Below are positions 7,186 through 13,634 of a stretch of 27,628 nt of DNA, piece by piece. Where the stretch lies: contig PMIW01000197.1 in the NCBI GenBank assembly GCA_003158365.1, positions 1 to 27,628 on the forward strand, in the 5' to 3' direction. This DNA is from Ignavibacteriota bacterium. Lineage in GTDB: Bacteria > Bacteroidota > Ignavibacteria > Tepidaquicellales > Tepidaquicellaceae. Position 1 is the stretch's first letter; every line of letters starts with the position of its first letter. The notes beneath the pieces were generated by a model that did no database searches, had not been told where the DNA came from, and was given only the letters and a program-made list of their open reading frames with translations. The position numbers and the translations under genes are program-made.

Positions 7186-9474
7186 ATGAGAGTATATTTA
7201 CTTATTTCCGTATTTATCGCTAACATAGCATTCGGTTTTTCAGCCGGTGACACTTCTTTGTTCAAAGTAAATACAAATCTTGATATCGTTATCAATAAGT
7301 ATGAAGATGCAAATATCAAAATTGACGGGGCACTTGACGAACCTATCTGGAAAAAATTACCGCACCTCGGAAATTTTTGCGAAGTCGAACCGCACGAAAA
7401 AGCCAAACCCGAAGTTGAAACAGAAGTTATGATGTTCTATGATAACGATAATCTCTATCTTGGCTTTATATGTCATGAAAATGATATGAGCAAACTTAGA
7501 AAAACTCTTGCAGACAGGGATAAAATGTTCAGCGATGACTGGGTTGGATTTATTATGGATACTTACAACGAAGGTAAACAGGCATATGAAATATTTACAA
7601 ATCCTCTCGGTATTCAGGGAGACCTTATGTGGACTGCTCCGGGCAATGAAGACGCAACTTACGACGCAGTCTGGTATTCAGCTGCTAAAATATATAAAGA
7701 TAAATGGACTGCGGAATTTGTAATACCATTTAAAACACTCAGATTCCCAAATAAGGAATCACAGGAATGGAGATTCCATCTAATCAGAACAAGACCCCGT
7801 GAAAACCGCTACCAGTATTTCTGGGTGCCTATTTCCAGAGATGACCCGACACTCTTTACCCATTATGCTGTATTAAAAGGAATTAAAAACATTAAAGCAG
7901 GAAATAATCTCGAAGTATTGCCTTATGCTCTGAGCTCCCAGTCAGGCGCAATATCCGATAACGCAAACTCAGATTCAAAATTTGATAATGAAAAAATAAA
8001 AGGACAGGTCGGCATAAATTTAAGATACGGAATTACTTCTAACCTCACTGCGGACTTTACTCTTAATCCGGATTTTTCACAGGTTGAATCGGATGCCGCA
8101 CAGATAGACGTGAATAATCCTTACGCACTGTATTACACGGAAAAGAGGCCTTTCTTTATAGAAGGAAATGCCATGTTCAATTCGCCATCTACATTAGTTT
8201 ATACAAGGGCAATTAACAACCCGCTCTCTGCATTCAAAATGACCGGTAAAATAGGTTCGTATGATATCGGTTTTATATCGGCCTATGACAGGAACTCACC
8301 GTTTATATTGCCGTTCGAGGAAAAAAGCGTTACACTGTTTACAAATAGAAAATCACTTTCGAATATCCTTCGCATAAAAAAAAGCCTTGGTAAAGACGAT
8401 TCATATATCGGATTTATCTATACCGACAGGGAAGTAAGCAAAGACAATAATAAATTTCTGGATGTCGACGGCTATAATCGCGTTTTCGCTGTTGACGGGA
8501 ATTACAGATTTCTGCAGAATTATTCCTTTACGTTTCAGTTAACAAAATATATTACAAAAGAAATCAACTACCCCGATTACTACGATACAAGTAAATTTTA
8601 TAACGGAAAATATACTTCCGCACTTGACGGTGAAAGCTATTCGGGATTAGGCGGTTCTGCATCCTTTGCCCGCAGTGCTAGACACTGGAACTTTTCATTT
8701 GATTACGGTAATGCATCACCCGTTGCAAGACGTGACGACGGGTACATAACAACAAATAATTTCGGCAGGTTCAGCACAAGCCAGGTGTATACTTTTAATC
8801 CGGAAACTAAACTTATAAACAGGATTGAACCGGGATTTTATGCAATGGTAAGACACGATTATGACGGCAGGATGAGAGAGCTGTTTGTCGGACCCCAGAT
8901 TAATATTTCATTTGCCAAACAGATATACCTGTACTCCCAGCTGTATTTGGTCAATAACGAACAATACGGAGGTGTCTATCATCAGGGCGCTCACAGGTTT
9001 AATCTTAATCTGAACGTTAACACATTCGATAACCTCACAGGCGGTGCGTATCTGGCATTGGGAAAATTTATTGTCCGTGATGAAACAAATCCCTATATAG
9101 GATGGGGATATAATCTTGAGCTTTGGCAGACAATTAAACTTTTCGACAGGCTCGTGCTTGAAAATGACTGGAATTATTATGAAGTTGCAAAAAGCTACGG
9201 AGGGGAAAAAGTTTATGCGGGATATATATTCAGAAATAAATCGACATACCAGTTTAATAAAAACATATCTCTTCGCCTTATCACCCAGTATGACTTGTTT
9301 TCACAGAATTTTAATCTTGACCCGCTCTTCAGCTATAAACTGAATCCTTTCACAATATTCTATATCGGCTCTACTTATAATTACGATAATATTGATAACT
9401 CAATGGGAATTGCACGCTATGTCCTTTCGGGACGCCAGTTCTTCCTGAAATTCCAGTACCTCTGGAGAATGTAA
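7186..9474 (+). CDS. Exported CBM9-like/DUF5916 outer-membrane protein
   Basis: This 762-residue protein has a signal peptide (residues 1-20, ending FGFSAGD). Residues 35-240 form a CBM9-like beta-sandwich domain (IDGALDEPIWKKLP, then VMMFYDNDNLYLGF and WTAEFVIPFKTLRF). This N-terminal domain joined to a large beta-strand-rich C-terminal part (about 270-762) defines the DUF5916 proteins of Bacteroidota and relatives. The C-terminal part has alternating polar/aromatic strands (for example NWNYYEVAKSYGG) and closes with FFLKFQYLWRM, as expected for an outer-membrane barrel. Asp/Asn-rich PEKRPFF-like text (YYTEKRPFFIEG) is the family hallmark. The ligand is unknown; glycan binding is inferred from the CBM9 part. 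Confidence 0.9.
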   Translation: MRVYLLISVFIANIAFGFSAGDTSLFKVNTNLDIVINKYEDANIKIDGALDEPIWKKLPHLGNFCEVEPHEKAKPEVETEVMMFYDNDNLYLGFICHENDMSKLRKTLADRDKMFSDDWVGFIMDTYNEGKQAYEIFTNPLGIQGDLMWTAPGNEDATYDAVWYSAAKIYKDKWTAEFVIPFKTLRFPNKESQEWRFHLIRTRPRENRYQYFWVPISRDDPTLFTHYAVLKGIKNIKAGNNLEVLPYALSSQSGAISDNANSDSKFDNEKIKGQVGINLRYGITSNLTADFTLNPDFSQVESDAAQIDVNNPYALYYTEKRPFFIEGNAMFNSPSTLVYTRAINNPLSAFKMTGKIGSYDIGFISAYDRNSPFILPFEEKSVTLFTNRKSLSNILRIKKSLGKDDSYIGFIYTDREVSKDNNKFLDVDGYNRVFAVDGNYRFLQNYSFTFQLTKYITKEINYPDYYDTSKFYNGKYTSALDGESYSGLGGSASFARSARHWNFSFDYGNASPVARRDDGYITTNNFGRFSTSQVYTFNPETKLINRIEPGFYAMVRHDYDGRMRELFVGPQINISFAKQIYLYSQLYLVNNEQYGGVYHQGAHRFNLNLNVNTFDNLTGGAYLALGKFIVRDETNPYIGWGYNLELWQTIKLFDRLVLENDWNYYEVAKSYGGEKVYAGYIFRNKSTYQFNKNISLRLITQYDLFSQNFNLDPLFSYKLNPFTIFYIGSTYNYDNIDNSMGIARYVLSGRQFFLKFQYLWRM

Positions 9475-9480
9475 TTAAAG

Positions 9481-9604
9481 CAGAATTCAGAATCCGGAAG
9501 TCAGTATTCAGAAGTTTTAGTAAACATTTATGATTCATAATTCAGAATTCATAATTTCTCTTAAGCTCTCCTTTGCGTGTCCATTGCGTTCCTTTGCGGT
9601 TAAA
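9481..9604. repeat. 7-bp tandem repeats and a CTTTGCG-type repeat
   Basis: Right after the DUF5916 stop, five 7-bp units run from 9481 to 9515 (CAGAATT, CAGAATC, CGGAAGT, CAGTATT, CAGAAGT). Three more (CATAATT, CAGAATT, CATAATT) run from 9536 to 9556. From about 9569, CTTTGCG/CATTGCG/CTTTGCG repeats at 10-11 bp spacing end near 9600. No terminator with a T run is seen. Confidence 0.8.
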
Positions 9605-9660
9605 GCTCTAATAGTTTGTTATTTAATAATTATGTTAAAAAAAGTATATTAATAAAAAAA

Positions 9661-10740
9661 ATGAAAAGGATTTTTTATTTTTTTATATTTATATTTTTCC
9701 TTGCCAATATTTCTTTTTCCCAGGAAATCAAAACCCGCCAACCCGTTGATTCCGTTGGCTTTGCAACTAAACCCGCGCAGATGGATGAACTGATGCAGCG
9801 TGTACTTAAAACAATGGAAGCAAAAGAAGAGTTTTATCCCGGGGTTGAAGGGCCGCTGATGTGGAAAGTCGCAATTTCCCCTCACGATGATTATACTTAT
9901 GTCGGTTATCTGTATCCCGAATTGCTTTTTAATGTAAAAGCTAAAACTGTAATTCTTATCGGGGTTTGCCACAAGGCAAAATTATTCAATCTCGAAAATA
10001 AAATTATATTTGATTCATATCCAAACTGGAAAATGCCTTACGGAAATGTTCCTGTCTCATCGCTTCGCGAAGAAATAATTTCAAAACTTCCGGAAGATAC
10101 TTACATCGTTCACGATTCAATGCAGGCACTCGAACATTCAACCGAAGCAATTATTCCCTTCCTCCAGTATTATAACCGCGACGTGGAAATCGTCAGCATA
10201 CTTGTTCCTTATATGCCTTATGATAAAATGAACGAAATCGCTGAACCCCTTGCCAATGCTATATTCTCTGCCGTTAATGAAAAAAACATGAAATGGGGAA
10301 AAGATTTCTCCATAGTAATTTCTTCCGATGCAGTTCACTACGGTGATGAGGACTGGGGCGGAAAAAATTATGCTCCCTACGGCTCGGATACAATCGGATA
10401 TCAGAAAGCAGTCGGACACGAGCACGAAATAATTGATAACTGCCTTGCAGGAAATGTTCAGCAGGATAAAATAAAAAAGTTTGTGGGTTATACAGTAGAT
10501 GATAATAATTTCAAAGACTATAAATGGACTTGGTGCGGAAGGTATTCCGTTCCGTTCGGATTGCTAACATCTTTTTACCTGCAGAAATTATTTGATATAA
10601 AATTAACCGGTACGCTTGTCGGATACGCCACAAGCCTTGACCATCCTCACATTCCCGTGTCTGATATCGGAATGGGAGTTACTGCTCCCGCAAATATCCG
10701 TCACTGGGTCGGCTATCCCGCAATAGGATACAAATTATAA
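9661..10740 (+). CDS. Exported MEMO-family protein (AmmeMemoRadiSam system protein B family)
   Basis: This 359-residue protein has an N-terminal signal peptide (MKRIFYFFIF to about residue 20), unlike the mostly cytosolic members. The MEMO fold resembles extradiol dioxygenases. The family metal-site residues appear kept: His75 in SPHDDYTYVG, His104 in GVCHKAK and Cys292 in WTWCGRYS. Other matches are EHSTEAIIPFLQYY (His159) and VISSDAVHYG (Asp223, His226). In human MEMO1 the equivalent His/His/Cys set binds copper or iron. The usual neighbours AMMECR1 and a radical SAM gene are absent. ATG 9661 was chosen over an in-frame ATG at 9616 because it places the signal peptide at the N-terminus. The biological role is unknown; a periplasmic metal-dependent function is inferred. 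Confidence 0.85.
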   Translation: MKRIFYFFIFIFFLANISFSQEIKTRQPVDSVGFATKPAQMDELMQRVLKTMEAKEEFYPGVEGPLMWKVAISPHDDYTYVGYLYPELLFNVKAKTVILIGVCHKAKLFNLENKIIFDSYPNWKMPYGNVPVSSLREEIISKLPEDTYIVHDSMQALEHSTEAIIPFLQYYNRDVEIVSILVPYMPYDKMNEIAEPLANAIFSAVNEKNMKWGKDFSIVISSDAVHYGDEDWGGKNYAPYGSDTIGYQKAVGHEHEIIDNCLAGNVQQDKIKKFVGYTVDDNNFKDYKWTWCGRYSVPFGLLTSFYLQKLFDIKLTGTLVGYATSLDHPHIPVSDIGMGVTAPANIRHWVGYPAIGYKL

Positions 10741-10741
10741 T

Positions 10742-10762
10742 TAGTAAATAATAATTAGCAAA
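10742..10762. repeat. Three 7-bp units of the TAGTAAT type
   Basis: TAGTAAA, TAATAAT and TAGCAAA follow directly after the MEMO-family stop codon. The same unit type occurs upstream of asnS at 21548-21575. Confidence 0.7.
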
Positions 10763-10807
10763 AAAATTTTATTTATAATTTATACTTCATATTTACTCTT
10801 CTACCAT

Positions 10808-10833
10808 TGTTCCCAATCCCCTGATTGGGAACA
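10808..10833. repeat. 26-bp palindrome, 11-bp arms and CCCT loop
   Basis: The arm TGTTCCCAATC (10808-10818), loop CCCT and arm GATTGGGAACA (10823-10833) form a perfect 11-bp stem. No T run follows, so it is not a standard terminator. It has the same 11+4+11 design as two palindromes at 17245-17316. The rest of the 353-bp gap 10741-11093 holds degenerate TTCGTG/CTTTGTG repeats (about 10859-10905) and the TPR promoter. Confidence 0.85.
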
Positions 10834-10983
10834 TTGAAACATTATAATACTTTAGTTTCATTCGTGCATCCTTCATTACCCTTTGTGCTTCTTCGTGTAC
10901 TGCTCTTCTGCACTGACTTTTTACACTATAAAGCACCTGAAATTTACCCCCAAAAAATATTTTTATAAACTTGAAAAAATAAC

Positions 10984-11014
10984 TTGCATATTAATATAAT
11001 AGTTATTATGTTTA
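10984..11014 (+). promoter_or_regulatory. Bacteroidota-type promoter for the TPR protein gene
   Basis: TTG (10984-10986), 20 bases, then TATGTTTA (11007-11014) fits -33 TTG / -7 TAnnTTTG with the last base changed. The stretch before and through the -33 element (AAAATAACTTGCA) is the same as in the promoter at 3985. The leader to ATG 11094 would be about 70 bases. Confidence 0.6.
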
Positions 11015-11093
11015 TCTAAATTAAATTATAATTAAGATATGTTAACTATGTTATTCTTATTATAATTTTTATACTAAACTAAAACAAACTACA

Positions 11094-12158
11094 ATGAAAC
11101 GCTTTAATGCCTATGTTTTTATAGTAGTAATGGTTTTTTCCCTTACGGGAACAGCTTTTTCCCAGAAAGGGATTTTTTTCCTCGAAGTTGGAAACCGCAA
11201 AATGATGGATTCCCGTTACCAGGAAGCAATTACGAATTTTGATAAGGCTATTGAATTAAATGCAGAATTTACAGAGGCTTATTTTAATAGAGGATGCGCA
11301 TATCTCGAGCTTGGCTTCCACGGTTACGCTATTCAGGACTTCTCAAAATCAATTGAACTCGACCCAACCGACGCAGCAGCATATATTAATAGAGGCAATG
11401 TTTATTACGAAATGTTCGATTACAAAAATGCCATAGCCGACTTCAGCAAGGGGCTTGAACTCCAGCCGGATGATGTCGATGCTATATACGACCGAGGACT
11501 TTGCTATGAGGGCCTAAAGCAGTACGATGCCGCTTTAAACGATTTTAAATATGTCCTTAAACTCAATCCCGACTATTCTTCGGCTTATTCCGGCATCAGC
11601 GATGTTTACGCCGAAACAAAACAGCTTGACCTTGCAATTACCAATATTACGAAATCAATCAGCCTGAATCCCGGTGATGCCGAATCGTATTTCAAGCGCG
11701 CCGGCTATAATAAGGAATCAAAAAAGTATGGTGCCACGCTCCAGGATTTTAATGATGCAATAAAATATGACCCCGAAAACCCGGTATCCTATATTGGCAG
11801 GGCGGAAATGTATAATGAACAGGGACTATTTGCAAAAGCGCTGGAAGACCTTGATTATGCGCTGGGACTGAATCCCGAGCTTGCTAATGCTTACTGCGAA
11901 AGAGGTATTTCGTACTTCAACCTGAAACAGTATGATAAAGCCCTCGTGGATTTGAATCACTATATGGAGCTGAATGCGAAGAATCCCGTTGCATATAAAT
12001 ACCGCGGACTTGTTTACTTCAATACCGGCAATTATCAGGACGCAGTAAACGATTTAAAAAAAGCAATATACCTGAATCCGACTTACGGATTTGAATTAAC
12101 GGAAAAGATAAATACGGCGACCGAAAAAATCCAGCTCGCCGCCGCAAGTAAAAAATAG
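11094..12158 (+). CDS. Exported tetratricopeptide-repeat protein
   Basis: This 354-residue protein has a signal peptide (about 1-23, ending GTAFSQKG) and then nine consecutive 34-residue TPR units filling residues 28-335. Each unit shows the usual pattern (A-Y-x-x-R-G, then Y-x-x-A-x-x-D-F/L, then L-x-P). Examples are AYINRGNVYYEMFDYKNAIA and AYKYRGLVYFNTGNYQDAVN. TPR arrays form a right-handed superhelix that binds peptide partners, so a periplasmic scaffold role is inferred; the partner is unknown. The array ends in a short Lys/Ala-rich tail with no further domain. A terminator lies 160 bp downstream. The gene stands alone, with its own promoter. Confidence 0.92.
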   Translation: MKRFNAYVFIVVMVFSLTGTAFSQKGIFFLEVGNRKMMDSRYQEAITNFDKAIELNAEFTEAYFNRGCAYLELGFHGYAIQDFSKSIELDPTDAAAYINRGNVYYEMFDYKNAIADFSKGLELQPDDVDAIYDRGLCYEGLKQYDAALNDFKYVLKLNPDYSSAYSGISDVYAETKQLDLAITNITKSISLNPGDAESYFKRAGYNKESKKYGATLQDFNDAIKYDPENPVSYIGRAEMYNEQGLFAKALEDLDYALGLNPELANAYCERGISYFNLKQYDKALVDLNHYMELNAKNPVAYKYRGLVYFNTGNYQDAVNDLKKAIYLNPTYGFELTEKINTATEKIQLAAASKK

Positions 12159-12183
12159 TAAAATAATTTGACACAATATTGTC

Positions 12184-12208
12184 ATCCCGTGATGTTCTTG
12201 CACGGGAT
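12184..12208. repeat. Palindromic element with ATCCCGTG arms
   Basis: ATCCCGTG (12184-12191) and CACGGGAT (12201-12208) form an 8-bp stem with a 9-base loop. There is no T run. It resembles the GTCATCCCGTG...CACGGGATCC type of small intergenic palindrome known from unrelated bacteria. Confidence 0.65.
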
Positions 12209-12229
12209 CCCGTTCTTAACATAACAATA

Positions 12230-12279
12230 CTGAATACTGAATAATGTTGTTCTATCGTTCTTATTCTGAATTCTGACTT
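12230..12279. repeat. 7-bp tandem units CTGAATA and CTGAATT/CTGACTT
   Basis: CTGAATA occurs twice at 12230-12243, and CTGAATT followed by CTGACTT at 12266-12279. These are the same units as at 5945-5972. Confidence 0.75.
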
Positions 12280-12316
12280 CTTAAAAGAGCATTTTTTTTC
12301 ATAATAACTGTCACGC

Positions 12317-12357
12317 AATCCCGGGTGTTTTTGAAGAGTTCACCCGGGATTTTTTTT
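12317..12357 (+). terminator. Strong intrinsic terminator
   Basis: AATCCCGGGTG (12317-12327) pairs with CACCCGGGATT (12341-12351), an 11-bp GC-rich stem with a 13-base loop, and a run of eight T ends at 12357. It is the best terminator in the window and would end the TPR transcript. Confidence 0.9.
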
Positions 12358-12398
12358 AGTGCATTTCACCACTAAAACACGAAGAAACTAAGTCTCTA

Positions 12399-12434
12399 AC
12401 TCAAAAGACTCTATAGACTCAACAGACTCTACAC
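12399..12434. repeat. Four 9-bp tandem units, ACTCTATAG type
   Basis: ACTCAAAAG, ACTCTATAG, ACTCAACAG and ACTCTACAC follow one another without a gap. Just upstream (12369-12391) is the text ACTAAAACACGAAGAAACTAAG, a degenerate 8-10 bp repeat. A related CTCTATAA/CTCTACAC run follows the next gene at about 12744-12768. Confidence 0.8.
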
Positions 12435-12516
12435 ACTGCTCTTTCTTCCTCCATTTATTTTACATTTTAATACAGGTATATTATTCAGATTAAATTCAAT
12501 CGATAAAAAAACAAAA

Positions 12517-12738
12517 ATGAATAAACAAAATATATTCAGGGATGTTTGCAAATTCCTTTCCGGTGCTTTCTTTGTAACCGCAGGCGCAAGCTGGTATTTA
12601 GCATATTATAATATAGCAGTCCCTGTTTTGGGATTAAATATGTCGCCCGGATTTCTGAAAATCCGCGGCTTCCTCCATTTCGCACTGTTTTTACTATCCT
12701 TCTATTTCGGCTATATCAGAAAACAAAAGGATATATAA
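12517..12738 (+). CDS. Small two-helix membrane protein, unknown function
   Basis: This 73-residue protein has two hydrophobic segments (about 12-35 and 49-66) joined by a Pro/Gly-containing loop (VPVLGLNMSPGFLKIRG), with a basic start and end (FGYIRKQKD). The composition and the placing of charges suggest a real inner-membrane protein rather than a chance frame. The frame begins with ATG after an AT-rich leader, and no Shine-Dalgarno is seen. I do not recognise the family. It stands between two repeat-rich gaps and has no obvious partner. Confidence 0.65.
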   Translation: MNKQNIFRDVCKFLSGAFFVTAGASWYLAYYNIAVPVLGLNMSPGFLKIRGFLHFALFLLSFYFGYIRKQKDI

Positions 12739-12852
12739 AACCTCAACTCTTACTCTATAACTCTACACATGCGCTCTCTGCATCCTCGATTTTTGAGGTC
12801 GCCGTGGTGACCGCCGTGGCAGACTCTTTTACCTCCTGATAAAAAGTTCTAA

Positions 12853-12870
12853 AAACCGCATTCGCGGTTT
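12853..12870. repeat. 18-bp palindrome (7+4+7)
   Basis: AAACCGC, loop ATTC, GCGGTTT form a perfect 7-bp stem. It is the first of several hairpins of this design in the island. An imperfect stem of similar size lies at 12797-12812 (GGTCGCC/GGTGACC with one G-T pair). Confidence 0.8.
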
Positions 12871-12902
12871 CCTGTTAATAGAATAGAATTCAAAAACATA
12901 TA

Positions 12903-12920
12903 AAACCACGTCAGTGGTTT
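12903..12920. repeat. 18-bp palindrome, copy 1 of an inverted pair
   Basis: AAACCAC, loop GTCA, GTGGTTT. The hairpin at 13012-13029 is the exact reverse complement of this 18-mer, including the loop. Confidence 0.85.
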
Positions 12921-12960
12921 CCCCTTAATTTAAATCATATAAAAAAATTATTCTGCCGGG

Positions 12961-12978
12961 CAGCCACTATCGTGGTTG
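12961..12978. repeat. 18-bp palindrome, degenerate (7+4+7)
   Basis: CAGCCAC, loop TATC, GTGGTTG pair with one G-T wobble. It lies between the two inverted copies at 12903 and 13012. Confidence 0.7.
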
Positions 12979-13008
12979 TTCTTTCTTTGTATTTCATTTC
13001 CTATTAAC

Positions 13009-13032
13009 AAAAAACCACTGACGTGGTTTTTT
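13009..13032. terminator. 18-bp palindrome, copy 2, with A run and T run
   Basis: The core AAACCAC, loop TGAC, GTGGTTT (13012-13029) is the inverted copy of 12903-12920. Flanking A and T residues extend the stem to 10 bp, and the T run would make it an intrinsic terminator in either direction. Confidence 0.6.
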
Positions 13033-13037
13033 TCCCC

Positions 13038-13079
13038 TGTGTCGCGTAGTCTCCTTCTCTTCAAGGGACTCCCGACACA
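13038..13079. repeat. Two-part hairpin
   Basis: TGTGTCG (13038-13044) pairs with CGACACA (13073-13079). Inside it AGTCTC (13048-13053) pairs with GGGACT (13065-13070) with one wobble pair. No T run follows, so it may be a structured RNA or a mobile-repeat remnant. Confidence 0.6.
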
Positions 13080-13241
13080 ACCAAATTCTTTAAGCTCTAT
13101 CCACTCTTATCTGTTTCACCTGCGTTATCTGTGTTCTATTGCTCTTTTCCCCTTGTTTTTCAATCCTCTACACCATATATTAATATGGTATATTTCGTTC
13201 TTTTAAAAATCCGACCTTCGGCTGTGTCTCTTTTGACCCCG

Positions 13242-13354
13242 TGTAACAGCGGTAACATTTTTGTAACACGCGTTACAGCGTATCTTGTATATAAATATAG
13301 GTATTACGGACTTTTTGTAACATTGTAACGTTTTTTTTTATTCACTTTGTTACA
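13242..13354. repeat. Cluster of seven GTAAC motifs, iteron-like
   Basis: GTAACA or GTAACG occurs on the plus strand at 13243, 13252, 13263, 13317 and 13325, and GTTACA (the inverse) at 13272 and 13349. TGTAAC/GTTACA at 13262-13277 form a 6-bp stem. Such density suggests binding sites for a protein. Confidence 0.7.
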
Positions 13355-13393
13355 ACAGCCCAAAACCTTCGATTTCTGCCTGTTTTTGCACAA

Positions 13394-13513
13394 GTGATAC
13401 AAATGTGATACAAAAGTGATACACTTTTTTTTCACTTTTATAAAAACCGCCGTTTTCTTTGCAAAATCGCAATAGTGATACAAAAGTGATACAAAAGTGA
13501 TACACTTTTTTTT
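13394..13513. repeat. Duplicated 39-bp array of GTGATACA units
   Basis: Array 1 (13394-13432) and array 2 (13475-13513) each have three GTGATACA units at exactly 11-bp spacing and end in CACTTTTTTTT. The two arrays differ at one base and start 81 bp apart. The spacer contains AAAACCGCCGTTTT. The 11-bp period places all units on the same helical face. Confidence 0.85.
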
Positions 13514-13634
13514 TATTATTCTTAGTGTTCATAATGACTTAGTGTTTCTGCACTGTTAATCAATAACTCTTATTTTATTTCAATAAACAATTAGTTTTTT
13601 TATATTAAGTTTAATACAAATCAACAGTAAAAAT

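Larger units (their letters stand above)
12739..13634. other. Gene-free, repeat- and hairpin-rich island (0.9 kb)
   Basis: This is the longest gap in the window. It holds degenerate ACTCTATA repeats, at least six hairpins (12797-13079), a cluster of GTAAC motifs (13242-13354), a duplicated array of GTGATACA units (13394-13513) and decayed CTTAGTG repeats (about 13520-13550). The open frames here are short and arise from the repeats; none looks like a gene. The last 80 bases before radA are AT-rich and should contain its promoter. Confidence 0.8.

Noticed and set aside
12976..13328. Two short overlapping frames in the repeat island
   Set aside because: Low-complexity translations of repeat DNA (Ser/Leu/Phe-rich), different frames, no ribosome site.
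13394..13513. CRISPR array
   Set aside because: Units are 8-11 bp at 11-bp spacing with no spacers of the usual 30-40 bp, and no cas genes are present.
13242..13513. Chromosomal origin of replication
   Set aside because: No DnaA boxes and no dnaA, dnaN or gidA genes nearby; the repeated motifs do not match known origin elements.
13350..13532. 60-residue frame with a twice-repeated KKVYHFCITFVSL segment
   Set aside because: The repeat in the peptide only mirrors the duplicated GTGATACA array; no start context or other protein feature.
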